Assembly (NCBI GenBank): GCA_964416365.1
Contig: CAYQDO010000008.1
Location: 1 to 30,416 of the forward strand
DNA from: DUUS01 sp964416365
GTDB taxonomy: Bacteria > Bacillota_I > Bacilli_A > RF39 > UBA660
DNA: 30,416 bases
Reading direction: 5' to 3'
The stretch's first letter is position 1. Each line of letters opens with the position of its first letter. Made by a program: the position numbers and the translations under genes. A model generated the notes under the pieces. It worked only from the letters and a program-made list of their open reading frames with translations. It made no database searches and was not told where the DNA came from. Below are positions 1 through 8,457 of the stretch, piece by piece.

Positions 1-257
1 TTAGGTAGCTATTTATAGCTAACGGCTTCGAAATAACCTGTCAAATGGTTAAAATAGATATAAAAGTGCCAAAGAGACGAGTATACTTGGAAACAAGTAT
101 AGTGGAACGTGGTAAACCCCGCAAGCGAGAAACCCAAATTTTGGTAGGGGAACCTTTCAAGGTTAAATGAAACTGCGAAAGGAGCTTTGTAAAGAGCTAG
201 ATAAATGTTTACCGCCTAATTTTATTAGGTACAGAACATGGCTTATAAGATATTATT
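1..257 (+). ncRNA. rnpB: RNase P RNA, class B, 3' part (5' end outside window)
   Basis: This is the catalytic RNA of ribonuclease P, which trims the 5' leaders of tRNA precursors. It is recognised by blocks shared with the Bacillus subtilis class B RNA: AAAGTGCC near 64, GTGGAACG..GGTAAACCCC at about 102-120, GCGAGAAACCCAAATTTTGG at 125-144, AGGGGAACC at 147-155, then GATAAATG..ACCGCC and the 3' hallmark ACA.AACATGGCTTA ending near 246. The window opens inside the molecule, so the 5' half is missing. The 3' segment between ACCGCC and AACATGGCTTA is much shorter than in B. subtilis, so the peripheral helix there is reduced. The 3' end is approximate; a T-run at 256-262 probably marks termination. 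Confidence 0.95.
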
Positions 258-287
258 TTTTTATCTTTAAAAAGGAGTGAAGACTAC

Positions 288-761
288 TTGAATGAAATAA
301 GTGAAGTCTTAAAAGGAACTAGGGAAGCCTCCGGAGTTAGTCTTGAAGAAGTAAGTAAAGATCTAGAGATACCGCTCCTTGTGTTAGAACAAATTGAAGA
401 AGGAAACACTGGTGCCTTTAAAGATATTTTTGCTTTAAAAGAATATATTAGGGATTATGCTAAATATTTAGGATTAAATCCTGATGAAGTTATTGATGAG
501 TTTAATGAATATATGTTTGAAAAAACTTCTAAGATTCCTATGAAAGAAATCGAGAAGGCAGCAAGAGAAAAAGCTTCTACAGAAGAAAATCCTAATCGAA
601 TTGCTTCACCATATACAAAAGCTGCACCAAAAAGTAGTGATAAACAATTTATAATTGTTTTAATAGTAATTGTTATTTTAGTTATATTGGCTGTTATTTG
701 GAGTATTAAACAAATAACCCTAGGAAATATAACTACTAATGTACTTAGTTTTTTTAAGTAG
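288..761 (+). CDS. RodZ/YmfM-like helix-turn-helix membrane protein
   Basis: A 157-residue protein of the RodZ/YmfM type, which in rod-shaped bacteria links the cytoskeleton and wall-synthesis machinery. Residues 5-75 form a Cro/XRE-like helix-turn-helix (LKGTREASGVSLEEVSKDL, then LEQIEEGN). A charged linker follows (80-118) and one strongly hydrophobic segment (about 121-139). Only about 18 residues lie beyond the membrane segment, so the extracytoplasmic domain of longer RodZ proteins is missing. The start is TTG at 288, about 10 nt after AAAGGAG; the nearby ATG at 292 reads straight into a stop. It sits 8 nt before pgsA, as ymfM does in B. subtilis, so the two are probably co-transcribed. 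The family call is firm; the cell-shape role is inferred. Confidence 0.85.
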   Translation: MNEISEVLKGTREASGVSLEEVSKDLEIPLLVLEQIEEGNTGAFKDIFALKEYIRDYAKYLGLNPDEVIDEFNEYMFEKTSKIPMKEIEKAAREKASTEENPNRIASPYTKAAPKSSDKQFIIVLIVIVILVILAVIWSIKQITLGNITTNVLSFFK

Positions 762-769
762 GAGGATTT

Positions 770-1366
770 ATGAATTTACCAAATAAAATTACTGTAGGAA
801 GAATGGTTTTGGCCGTTATAGTTATTATTTTACTTGTATTTCCTTTTTATCAAGTAAATATAACTTGGCCAAAATATTTAATGGCTGGTAAAGTAACACT
901 AGATTTAAAATATATAGTAGCTGGGGTTTTATTTATTATTGCTTCAATTACCGACTTTGTGGATGGTAAAATTGCTAGAAAAAGAAATATCGTAACTGAT
1001 TTCGGTAAAGTTATGGATGCCATAGCTGATAAAGTATTAGTTAATGGGGTATTAATAGCTCTAGCTTATGAAGGACTATTACCTGTTATAATTCCAATAA
1101 TAATAATTACTAGAGATATAGCTGTCGATTCAATCAAAATGGTAGCAGGATCAAAAGGAAGTGGAGCAGTAGGTGCATCCATTTGGGGAAAAATTAAAAC
1201 AGTCTTTATGATGGTAGGACTTTCAATGGTATTTTTTTCCAACTGGCCCTTTGAATTATTAAATATTTCATTAGGTGATTATTTGGTATATATTGCTACC
1301 ATATTATCAATATTTTCAGGTGTCAAATATTTCCTGGCTAATAAAGAATATTTAATAGAAAAGTAA
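770..1366 (+). CDS. pgsA: CDP-diacylglycerol-glycerol-3-phosphate 3-phosphatidyltransferase
   Basis: This integral membrane enzyme makes phosphatidylglycerol phosphate from CDP-diacylglycerol and glycerol 3-phosphate, the committed step to phosphatidylglycerol. The CDP-alcohol phosphotransferase signature is complete: D62, D65, G66, A69, R70, then G79, D83 and D87 (DFVDGKIAR...DFGKVMDAIAD). Hydrophobic segments at about 10-27, 48-62, 85-112, 145-160 and 168-190 fit the multi-span fold, and 198 aa is normal for the family. AGGAGG lies directly upstream of the ATG. The rodZ-like/pgsA/recA order matches Bacillus, except that cinA, which lies between pgsA and recA there, is absent. Its product is also the phosphoglycerol donor for LtaS-type enzymes such as the one at 5238-7166. 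Confidence 0.95.
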   Translation: MNLPNKITVGRMVLAVIVIILLVFPFYQVNITWPKYLMAGKVTLDLKYIVAGVLFIIASITDFVDGKIARKRNIVTDFGKVMDAIADKVLVNGVLIALAYEGLLPVIIPIIIITRDIAVDSIKMVAGSKGSGAVGASIWGKIKTVFMMVGLSMVFFSNWPFELLNISLGDYLVYIATILSIFSGVKYFLANKEYLIEK

Positions 1367-1389
1367 ATAGCTAGTAATAGCTATTTTTT
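1365..1389 (+). terminator. Rho-independent terminator after pgsA
   Basis: Perfect 9-bp stem AAATAGCTA / TAGCTATTT with loop GTAA, followed by T's. It starts within the pgsA stop codon. Confidence 0.8.
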
Positions 1390-1415
1390 ATTTATAACAA
1401 ATTTTAAAAATCTGC

Positions 1416-1429
1416 CAAACAAATGTTTG
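1416..1429 (+). promoter_or_regulatory. LexA-type SOS box upstream of recA
   Basis: The inverted repeat CAAAC-AAAT-GTTTG matches the Gram-positive LexA (DinR) operator pattern CGAAC-RNRY-GTTYG at 13 of 14 positions; the second base differs. It ends 9 nt before the recA -35 hexamer, a position from which a repressor can block RNA polymerase. No lexA gene lies in the window, so regulator identity is inferred from the site. Confidence 0.7.
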
Positions 1430-1438
1430 TGAAAAGTG

Positions 1439-1467
1439 TTGACAAAGCAAAATAAATATAATAAAAT
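1439..1467 (+). promoter_or_regulatory. Sigma-A promoter of recA
   Basis: TTGACA (1439-1444), 17-nt spacer, TAAAAT (1462-1467). The predicted transcript starts near 1474. Upstream in-frame GTG 1436 and ATG 1466 therefore cannot be the recA start. Confidence 0.75.
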
Positions 1468-1501
1468 GAAGTTAGCAATAGAAAGTTTAGGTGAAAATAA
1501 C

Positions 1502-2518
1502 TTGAAGTCTAATTTAGATGAGACTAAAAAAGAAAAAGACAAAGCTTTAGCTAAAGTATTAGCTGATATCGAGAAGCAATTTGGTAAAGGGGCAATAATG
1601 AAGCTAGGTGATAATAATCACATGGAGATAGATGTTACTTCTTCTGGTTCCTTATCACTTGATATGGCATTAGGGGTAGGAGGATATCCTAAAGGAAGAA
1701 TTATAGAAATATATGGTCCTGAATCTAGTGGTAAAACAACTGTAGCTCTTCATGCTATAGCAGAAGTGCAAAAAGTAGGAGGCAGAGCTGCTTTTATTGA
1801 TGCTGAGCATGCTTTAGATCCGGTATATGCCAAAAAATTAGGGGTTGACATTAATGAATTATTATTAAGCCAACCAGATACTGGAGAACAAGCTTTAGAA
1901 ATATGCGAAGCATTAGTACGCAGTGAAGCAGTTAATATTGTAGTAATCGATTCTGTAGCAGCATTAGTTCCCCAAGCAGAAATTGAAGGTGAAATGGGCG
2001 ATTCGCACATGGGCCTTCAAGCCAGATTAATGAGTCAGGCTTTAAGAAAACTTTCAGGAACAATTAGTAAAACGAAAACTACTGCTATCTTTATTAATCA
2101 ATTAAGAGAAAAAGTAGGAGTAATTTTTGGTAATCCTGAAACTACGCCTGGAGGTAGAGCTTTAAAGTTTTATTCAACTATCAGATTAGATGTTCGTCGT
2201 GGTGAACAAATCAAAATGGGTGACAATATAATCGGTAATAAAATAACAATTAAGGTTGTTAAAAATAAAGTTGCTCCACCATTTAAAACAGCTGGTTTAG
2301 AAATAACTTACGGCGAAGGTATTAGTAAACTTGGTGAAATTGTGGATGTTGCTACAAATATGAACATTATTGAAAAAAGTGGTGCTTGGTACAGTTATAA
2401 AGGAGAAAAAATTGGCCAAGGCAGAGAAAATGTCAAACAATATTTAAAAGATAATCCTAAAGTAGCAACTGAAATTGAGAATAAAATCAAAGAAGCTTCT
2501 GGTATGAAAATAAAATAA
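1502..2518 (+). CDS. recA: RecA recombinase
   Basis: RecA forms the ATP-dependent filament on single-stranded DNA that drives strand exchange and triggers LexA self-cleavage. The N-terminal signature (IEKQFGKGAIMKLG), Walker A (GPESSGKTT, about residues 72-80), Walker B region (NIVVIDSVAAL), the L2-region block (NQLREKVGVIFGNPETTPGG) and KNKVAPPFK are all intact, giving 338 aa, a normal length. The frame is open upstream to GTG 1436, but the promoter at 1439-1467 makes that part untranscribed. TTG at 1502 is preceded by AGGTGA at 1489-1494 with a 7-nt gap and gives an N-terminus of ordinary RecA length, so I chose it. Probably SOS-induced through the box at 1416-1429. No clear terminator is visible; an imperfect AAAGAAGC/GCTCTTT pairing before the T-run near 2522 is possible. 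Confidence 0.95.
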   Translation: MKSNLDETKKEKDKALAKVLADIEKQFGKGAIMKLGDNNHMEIDVTSSGSLSLDMALGVGGYPKGRIIEIYGPESSGKTTVALHAIAEVQKVGGRAAFIDAEHALDPVYAKKLGVDINELLLSQPDTGEQALEICEALVRSEAVNIVVIDSVAALVPQAEIEGEMGDSHMGLQARLMSQALRKLSGTISKTKTTAIFINQLREKVGVIFGNPETTPGGRALKFYSTIRLDVRRGEQIKMGDNIIGNKITIKVVKNKVAPPFKTAGLEITYGEGISKLGEIVDVATNMNIIEKSGAWYSYKGEKIGQGRENVKQYLKDNPKVATEIENKIKEASGMKIK

Positions 2519-2543
2519 GCTCTTTTTTTACCAAATAATTCTC

Positions 2544-2572
2544 TTGCAAAATAGGCTAATAAATTTTATAAT
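2544..2572 (+). promoter_or_regulatory. Sigma-A promoter of rny
   Basis: TTGCAA (2544-2549), 17-nt spacer, TATAAT (2567-2572), then a leader of about 32 nt with a good ribosome site (GGAGGG) before ATG 2612. Confidence 0.75.
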
Positions 2573-2611
2573 AAGAGTGTAGCTTAAAAATCTACAAAAT
2601 GGAGGGATATT

Positions 2612-4115
2612 ATGGTATTTAATACGGCTTCCATTTTAACTCTTTTTATTGGTTTAGTATTAGGTGGCGGCGCAATTTATGCAATCATCATAATGACTGG
2701 TGCCGGTGCTGGTAAAAAAGCAGAGAAAATTATAAATGATGCTAAGAAAGAAGCAGATAAACATAAAAGAGACAGTATCATTGAATTAAAAGAAGAAACA
2801 TTTAAATTAAAGCAAGAAGCGGAAAAAGAAGTAAAAGAAAAGAAATCTGAGATTTTAAGTGGCGAAGAAAGACTTTTACAAAGAGAAAAATCTTTGGATA
2901 AAAGGGAAGAAATGCTGCAAAATCGCGATAATTTTTTAGAACAAAAAGATAATAATTTAAATGCACTGCAAAAACAATTACAAGAAAAAGAATTAAAATT
3001 GGATGAATTATTACGTCAAGAATTGGAAAAATTAGAAACTATTTCTGGTTTTTCTAAAGATAAAGCTCGTGAATTAGTAATGGAACGAGTAGAATCTAAT
3101 ATGGCTTTAGAAATAGCTTCTTATATAAAAGAAATGGAAGCAGAAGCTAAGCTGGAAGTTGATAAAAAGTCTAAAAGTTTACTTGTCAATGCAATGGAAA
3201 AATATGCAAATGATGTTACTACTATTCAAACAGTCAGTACAATTGATTTACCTAATGATGAAATGAAAGGCCGTATCATTGGTCGTGAAGGTAGAAATAT
3301 TCGTACTATTGAGGCTGTGACTGGAGTTGATTTAATTATTGATGATACTCCTGAAGCAATTGTTATTTCATCGTTTGATCCATATAGAAGAGAAATTGCT
3401 AAACAAACTATTGAAACTTTAGTTAAAGATGGAAGAATCCATCCGACTCGCATTGAAGAGTTATACGATAAAGTATGCCGTGATATGAATACAAGGGTTA
3501 CTGAAATTGGTAACGAAGCTATTTATGAATTAGGGTTATCTAAAGTAGATCCAGAAATCGTTCATTTAATAGGTAAACTATATTTTAGAACTAGGAATTA
3601 TGGCTGCTGAAATAGGTGAAAACGTCACTATAGCCAAAAGAGCTGGATTACTTCATGATATTGGTAAATCAATCGATAATGAAATTGAAGGAAGTCATGT
3701 TCAAATTGGTGCAGATATAGCTAAAAAATATAATGAAGATGAGATTGTCCAAAATGCTATTCAATCTCATCATGGTGATGCGGAACCTAACAGTGTTATT
3801 TCTGTTTTAGTCAAAATTGCTGACACATTATCTGCTGCTAGACCAGGTGCTCGTAATGACACTATGGAAAACTACATTAAACGTCTAGAGGAATTAGAAA
3901 GTTTAGGTAATAGTTTCCCTGGTGTAGAAAAAACCTATGCTATGCAAGCTGGTAGAGAAGTAAGAATTATAGTTAAGCCTGAGGATGTCGATGACATAAC
4001 ATCATACAAGATTGCAAGAGAAATGAAAGAAAAAATTGAAACAGACATGCAGTATCCTGGTACAATTAAAATTACTGTTATAAGAGAAACCAGGGCTACT
4101 GAAGAAGCCAAATAA
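2612..4115 (+). pseudogene. rny: RNase Y (YmdA) with internal deletion and frameshift
   Basis: RNase Y is the membrane-anchored endoribonuclease that starts mRNA decay in many Firmicutes. The first frame (2612-3610) gives the N-terminal membrane anchor, a long coiled coil (about residues 35-140), and the KH domain (IIGREGRNIRTIEAVTGVD) up to KLYFRT, then stops. The second frame (from about 3590, first ATG at 3600, to 4115) resumes at MAAEIGENVTIAKRAG with the HD motif (LLHDIGK) and the normal C-terminus ending IRETRA. Comparison with the conserved family sequence RTSYGQNVL.HS.EVA.L.G.MAAE shows that about 16 residues are missing at the junction, so this is a deletion of about 50 nt (not a multiple of three), not a simple one-base slip. 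The lost segment carries the first metal-binding His of the HD domain, so even a bypassed frameshift would not restore the nuclease. Strong ribosome site GGAGGG before ATG 2612. It may be a real lesion, a strain variant or an assembly error. Confidence 0.85.
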
Positions 4116-4142
4116 AAACATCAATTAAATATTGATGTTTTT
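4114..4142. terminator. Bidirectional terminator between rny and the dgt-like gene
   Basis: Perfect 11-bp stem AAAACATCAAT / ATTGATGTTTT with loop TAAAT. It has T-runs in both directions, and the last codons of the minus-strand gene lie inside the hairpin. Confidence 0.85.
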
Positions 4143-5236
4143 AATTCTTTAAATTCAGTTAAGAAATATTCATCAGTCATACCTGCTATATAATCTATAA
4201 CTTTACGGACATCTGATGTTTCTTTTAAATACTCTTCAGGAAGATTATTTAAATAATTTCTAAATATTCTTTGATTTATTAAATTGTTTTTTATAATATT
4301 TAAATTATTTTCAAAAACTAATTTAACCATTTCTTCATAGTTTTTTAAATCTTCTTCAGTATTAGCTTTATAATAAATATTTTGATAGTTAAATTTTTTT
4401 AATTCTATGATAGCTTTAAACATTTCATCGCTTAATTTAATATAATTTTTTTCATAACTATTTTCAATAATATCTAAAATAATATTGTTAACGATTTGTC
4501 TATTGGAATTACCAATAATATCTGTTATTTCTTTTGGTAGATTATTTATATCAAATATCCCTAATTTTACCGCATCCTCGATATCTCTACCTAGATAGGC
4601 AATCATATCACTTATGCGCACGACGCATCCTTCTAGAGTCATTGGAACCAGTTTGGATGCATGTTTTTCGTCTACATAACACTTATTATAATCTTCTAGG
4701 AATGACTGAATAGTTTTTTTCTTAGGATAATATTTTTTCATGGCAAATTCTCCATTGTGGCAAAGCATTCCATCTAACACTTGTATGCTGATATTTTTGC
4801 TTTCTAGATTCATTAAAGTTCGGACACTTTGGACATTGTGCATGAAATATCCTTCACCATGTTTTAAACTTAATTTGTTCAAAAATTTTTCTCCAACATG
4901 ACCTAAAGGTGTATGACCTAAATCATGACCTAAAGCAATAGCTTCAATTAAATCTTCATTTAAAGAAAGTGCTCTTCCTATCGTTCTACCTATTTTACTT
5001 ACTAATTGAACATGAACCATTCTAGTAGAAATATGATCATTTTTAGCTTTGGTAAAAACTTGAGTCTTATCCATATATCTTGTAAAGGAATCAGAATGAA
5101 TAATTCGGTCAATATCCCTAAAAAAGTTTGGTCTAATATCGGGAATAAATTCCTCTAGGCGAATAGATTCATAATCAAATGTAGCATACTTACTATATAA
5201 AGTTTCTCTTTTTAACATAATTTCTTTAATATCCAT
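4121..5236 (-). CDS. dGTP triphosphohydrolase-like HD-domain protein
   Basis: A 371-residue HD-superfamily phosphohydrolase resembling deoxyguanosinetriphosphate triphosphohydrolases, which cleave dNTPs to nucleoside and tripolyphosphate. Visible motifs are R58-H75 (STRMVHVQLVSKIGR), H104-D105 (ALGHDLGHTPLGHVGE), HN..QSVR.L, and a later D in RISDMIAYLGRD, matching the H...HD...D metal site. The neighbouring sulfatase-type gene stops at 5238, 1 nt before this start. An ATG 18 nt further upstream exists but has no ribosome site, whereas ATG 5236 is preceded by GGGTGA inside the upstream gene's last codons; I chose 5236. Translation is probably coupled to the upstream gene. dNTP specificity is not certain, as many short Dgt-like proteins are uncharacterised. 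Confidence 0.85.
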   Translation of the reverse strand: MDIKEIMLKRETLYSKYATFDYESIRLEEFIPDIRPNFFRDIDRIIHSDSFTRYMDKTQVFTKAKNDHISTRMVHVQLVSKIGRTIGRALSLNEDLIEAIALGHDLGHTPLGHVGEKFLNKLSLKHGEGYFMHNVQSVRTLMNLESKNISIQVLDGMLCHNGEFAMKKYYPKKKTIQSFLEDYNKCYVDEKHASKLVPMTLEGCVVRISDMIAYLGRDIEDAVKLGIFDINNLPKEITDIIGNSNRQIVNNIILDIIENSYEKNYIKLSDEMFKAIIELKKFNYQNIYYKANTEEDLKNYEEMVKLVFENNLNIIKNNLINQRIFRNYLNNLPEEYLKETSDVRKVIDYIAGMTDEYFLTEFKELKTSIFN

Positions 5237-5237
5237 A

Positions 5238-7166
5238 TTATTCACCCAACACATATTTATAATAGTTTGTTTCTAAAATGTTTTTAGATATTACATATTT
5301 ATTATTAACAAGTTGGTTAATAGTTTCTATATAATTTTCAGGTATTTCATCTTTAAATGGCTTAAATACATTTTTAGTGGCATTATATTTACCGTAATTA
5401 GTGATCCAACTACGATCATTAAAAATAACTACACCTTCATTATCAGAGAGAATATCTGTACCCATTAATAATCTTGAATCAAATTCTATACCAAATAAAT
5501 TTAATATAGTAGGTAGGATATCTAGACTGCCAGCATATTTGTTTACTTCTACTGGTTTTTCCATTTTACTGTTCCAGATAATTAAATGATTTTGATGAAT
5601 ATCAAGTTTTTCATCTTCTATATTCATAATTTCCTTTATTTCAGAAATTTTCAAACCATAAGGATAATGATCAGTACTTAAAGCTATAACGGTATCATCT
5701 AATATGCCTTTTTCTTCTAGTTTACCTATTAAAGCTTCTAATGCCTTATCAAGCTCAGATTGGCAGGCTATATACGCTTTAATAGCATTACTATAAGTTA
5801 AATCAACAACTAAAGGTTTATTTCGATAAGCCATATTATTACCACCGAAGTTGTATTCCAAATGACCGCTAATGCTCATGTAATAAGTCATAAATCTTTC
5901 AATGTCACTATATAAATCAAAAGTACCATTAATCATATCTAAATCACTTTGCGGCCAAGGTTTACAGTTCATCAATTTTTGCAGGCCATTACCACATCCC
6001 ATAAAATTATAACCCATATTCGGGTGGGATTTATGACGATCATAATAAGTATAATAACCATTGTGATAAGCGTTAGTACCATATCCTAAAGCTTTAAAGA
6101 CATTGCCATATGTATAAGGTAAAAAATTATTACTTGATCTAGAAAAGCTCCATACGCTTTCTTTAGGAAGTAAACCAGTTAAATTTACATATTCACCATC
6201 GCTAGTACTAACAAAATAAACTGGACTATAGAAATTATTGAATTTAAAACCGGTATTAACCAACTTATATAAAGTTGGAGTAAGTATTGGATCAACCGCA
6301 ATAGGACTAAAAGCTTCTGCTGTAATATAAATTAAATTCTTTCCCTTAAAATATCCAGTATATTCATTTTTATTGGTAGCATCTAAAGAAGCCATATATT
6401 TATGAATGTTGATAATAGTTTTATTAGTTTCATTTGTTATTAATGAATCAAAGTCAATGTCTAGTTTATTATATTTTATTACTTTCGGTTGTTCTTCTTC
6501 TTCTTTATCTTCATCAATAGGCGGTGTTACTACCACAGCACTTTCTTCAAAATTAGATAATATTCGATATAAATCTAAACGCATCGTAGTCATAAGTCCT
6601 AAAGATTTAGCTGTCTGATTTGGGACATGCCTATTAAAGTAAAGATTTTTTACGGAATAAATACTTTCTTTAACTAAGAATAAAGATCCCATACATAAAG
6701 CATAAAATAAAAACATTAACAATACTTTATAGGCTACTAATTTATAATTGGTATCTAAGATAACAATTCTGCGATTAAAAATTATTAATAATGTGGAAGG
6801 TATTAACATTAAGATAATTGATAAAAAGTTATTGAAAACCACACTAAATATTTGACCAAAGAATTCAAATACTTGACCACCATTAAATAATGAATAAATA
6901 GAGAACACATTACCATAAAATAAAAAATTAACTCTTTGAGCAATAAATACGGTATTTAAAAATAATATTAAAATTATAAATAATAGGCGATTAGTTTTAT
7001 GATCAAACAAACTTGTTAAGATATCGATAAAAACACTAACTAATGAAGTAAACATAAAAATATAGAAAATGTCTTTAAAATTAAAAGAATTAAAAGTAAA
7101 GATATGATAAATTAATTCTAAATAAAAAATTATGAAAAAAGTTATATAAATTTTTTTGTTTCTCAT
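5238..7166 (-). CDS. LtaS-like membrane phosphoglycerol transferase (sulfatase fold)
   Basis: A 642-residue membrane enzyme of the lipoteichoic acid synthase type. Five hydrophobic segments lie at about 5-23, 30-52, 60-78, 105-130 and 145-165, then an acidic linker (DEDKEEEEQ, about 219-226), then an extracellular sulfatase-fold domain (about 275-560). Catalytic residues correspond to LtaS: E284 (ITAEAFS), the nucleophile T321 (STSDGEY), D499-H500 (STDHYPYG) and H435 (ISGHLEY). The family transfers phosphoglycerol from phosphatidylglycerol to build a cell-envelope polymer. Whether this one makes lipoteichoic acid, primes it or modifies another glycan cannot be decided here. Start ATG 7166 has AGAGG just upstream. 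It shares a transcript with the dgt-like gene. Confidence 0.85.
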   Translation of the reverse strand: MRNKKIYITFFIIFYLELIYHIFTFNSFNFKDIFYIFMFTSLVSVFIDILTSLFDHKTNRLLFIILILFLNTVFIAQRVNFLFYGNVFSIYSLFNGGQVFEFFGQIFSVVFNNFLSIILMLIPSTLLIIFNRRIVILDTNYKLVAYKVLLMFLFYALCMGSLFLVKESIYSVKNLYFNRHVPNQTAKSLGLMTTMRLDLYRILSNFEESAVVVTPPIDEDKEEEEQPKVIKYNKLDIDFDSLITNETNKTIINIHKYMASLDATNKNEYTGYFKGKNLIYITAEAFSPIAVDPILTPTLYKLVNTGFKFNNFYSPVYFVSTSDGEYVNLTGLLPKESVWSFSRSSNNFLPYTYGNVFKALGYGTNAYHNGYYTYYDRHKSHPNMGYNFMGCGNGLQKLMNCKPWPQSDLDMINGTFDLYSDIERFMTYYMSISGHLEYNFGGNNMAYRNKPLVVDLTYSNAIKAYIACQSELDKALEALIGKLEEKGILDDTVIALSTDHYPYGLKISEIKEIMNIEDEKLDIHQNHLIIWNSKMEKPVEVNKYAGSLDILPTILNLFGIEFDSRLLMGTDILSDNEGVVIFNDRSWITNYGKYNATKNVFKPFKDEIPENYIETINQLVNNKYVISKNILETNYYKYVLGE

Positions 7167-7181
7167 AAATACCTCTTCTAA

Positions 7182-7190
7182 ATTATAACA
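7182..7190 (-). promoter_or_regulatory. Extended -10 promoter of the LtaS-like operon
   Basis: On the minus strand TGTTATAAT lies 15 nt before the ATG at 7166. There is no convincing -35, so the TG extension probably carries recognition. Confidence 0.6.
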
Positions 7191-7274
7191 TATTTTGTCG
7201 TTTTTAATTACTATATATTTATATACTATTCATTAATTTTATATCTTGCATAATTTACATTAGAGGTAGATATT

Positions 7275-8339
7275 ATGATGACATGGAGTTTATGTATGAT
7301 TGTTAAAAACGAAGAAAAAAATATAGATAATTGTTTAAATTCCGTAAAAAACATTTTTGATGAAGTTATTATAGTTGACACTGGATCAACAGATAAGACA
7401 AAAGAAATAGTAAGCAAATATACTGATAAGGTATATAATTTTAAATGGATAGATGATTTTAGTGCAGCTCGAAATTTTTCTTTTTCGAAGGCTACTAAAG
7501 ATTATATTATGTGGCTGGATGCTGATGATATTATCAAAAAAGAAGACTATCAGCAGTTATTAGAATTAAAAAACAATATGAGTAAAGATATAGATATTTA
7601 TATGATGAAATATAATATTGCTTTTGACAAAAATAATAATCCTACATTTTCTTACAATAGGGAAAGATTAATAAAAAGAGAGCAAGACCATAAATGGCAA
7701 GATCGCGTTCATGAATATATTCCCCTAATAGGTAAAATAAAAAGACTAGAGATTGCTATAACTCATAATAAAAAAGAAATTAAACAAAATAATCGTAATT
7801 TAAAAATATATCGGATGATGGAACAAAATCAAGAAAAATTTACACCACGTAACTTATATTATTACGGTAGAGAACTATATGACCATGGCAAATATAAACA
7901 AGCCATTAAGAAGTTTAATGAATTTTTGATAACCGAAAAAGGTTGGATAGAAGATAATATTAATGCTTGTTACTTGCTTTCTAATTGTTGTTTTTATTTA
8001 GATAATAAAACAGAAGCCTTAAATTCTTTATTTAAAACATTTTTATATGATATGCCTAGAAGAAAAACATGCTCGCTTATTGGAAATTATTTTTTAAATT
8101 CTGGAAATTATTTAGTTGCTAAACACTGGTATAGTCATGCTTTAGAAATTCCTATAAATACAGAAGGATTTCATGAATCAGATTATGATTATTTTATTCC
8201 GTACATTAATTTATGTGTCTGTTATGATCGTTTAGGTGATAAAAAAGAAGCCATAAAATATCATTTATTATCAGAAAAAATTAAACCAAATAATATTCAT
8301 GTTGTGCAAAATAGAAAATATTTTAATAATAATGAATAA
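7275..8339 (+). CDS. Family 2 glycosyltransferase with TPR-like C-terminus
   Basis: Residues 1-110 form a GT-A glycosyltransferase family 2 domain of the compact SunS-related type: LCMIVKNEE at 6-14, the nucleotide-binding IIVDTGSTD at 32-40, SAARN at 63-67 and the metal-binding LDADD at 81-85. WQDRVHEYI marks the acceptor-side loop. The remainder (about 170-350) is helical with a TPR-like pattern (YYGRELYDHGKYKQAIKKFNEF; INLCVCYDRLGDKKEAIKYH). No signal peptide or membrane segment, so cytoplasmic. Relatives glycosylate peptides or proteins, but the donor and acceptor cannot be read here. Start ATG 7275 follows AGAGGT with 8 nt; the next codon is also ATG (7278). Transcribed divergently from the LtaS-like operon. 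Confidence 0.85.
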   Translation: MMTWSLCMIVKNEEKNIDNCLNSVKNIFDEVIIVDTGSTDKTKEIVSKYTDKVYNFKWIDDFSAARNFSFSKATKDYIMWLDADDIIKKEDYQQLLELKNNMSKDIDIYMMKYNIAFDKNNNPTFSYNRERLIKREQDHKWQDRVHEYIPLIGKIKRLEIAITHNKKEIKQNNRNLKIYRMMEQNQEKFTPRNLYYYGRELYDHGKYKQAIKKFNEFLITEKGWIEDNINACYLLSNCCFYLDNKTEALNSLFKTFLYDMPRRKTCSLIGNYFLNSGNYLVAKHWYSHALEIPINTEGFHESDYDYFIPYINLCVCYDRLGDKKEAIKYHLLSEKIKPNNIHVVQNRKYFNNNE

Positions 8340-8373
8340 GTGTCTATAAATGTCGAATTTTGGAGAAAGATAA

Positions 8374-8403
8374 TTGACTATTATTTATTACATGGTTTAC
8401 TAT
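8374..8403 (+). promoter_or_regulatory. Possible promoter of arcC
   Basis: TTGACT (8374-8379), 18-nt spacer, TACTAT (8398-8403). The leader would hold a 12-codon mini-ORF (8423-8461) that overlaps the arcC start as ATGA. Confidence 0.4.
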
Positions 8404-8457
8404 TATTGTAGGGATAATAAGAATGAGAAAAAATGATAGAACAAAAGGAGGAATAGA

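Noticed and set aside
1436..1501. Longer recA starting at GTG 1436 or ATG 1466
   Set aside because: Both codons overlap the promoter (TTGACA 1439, TAAAAT 1462), so they lie before the predicted transcript start. The added residues are not family-like.
1750..2010. Minus-strand frame inside recA
   Set aside because: Shadow of recA; no family likeness.
3590..3612. Programmed frameshift in rny
   Set aside because: About 16 conserved residues are missing at the junction, which a ribosomal slip of one base cannot explain, and no slippery heptamer or stimulatory hairpin is visible.
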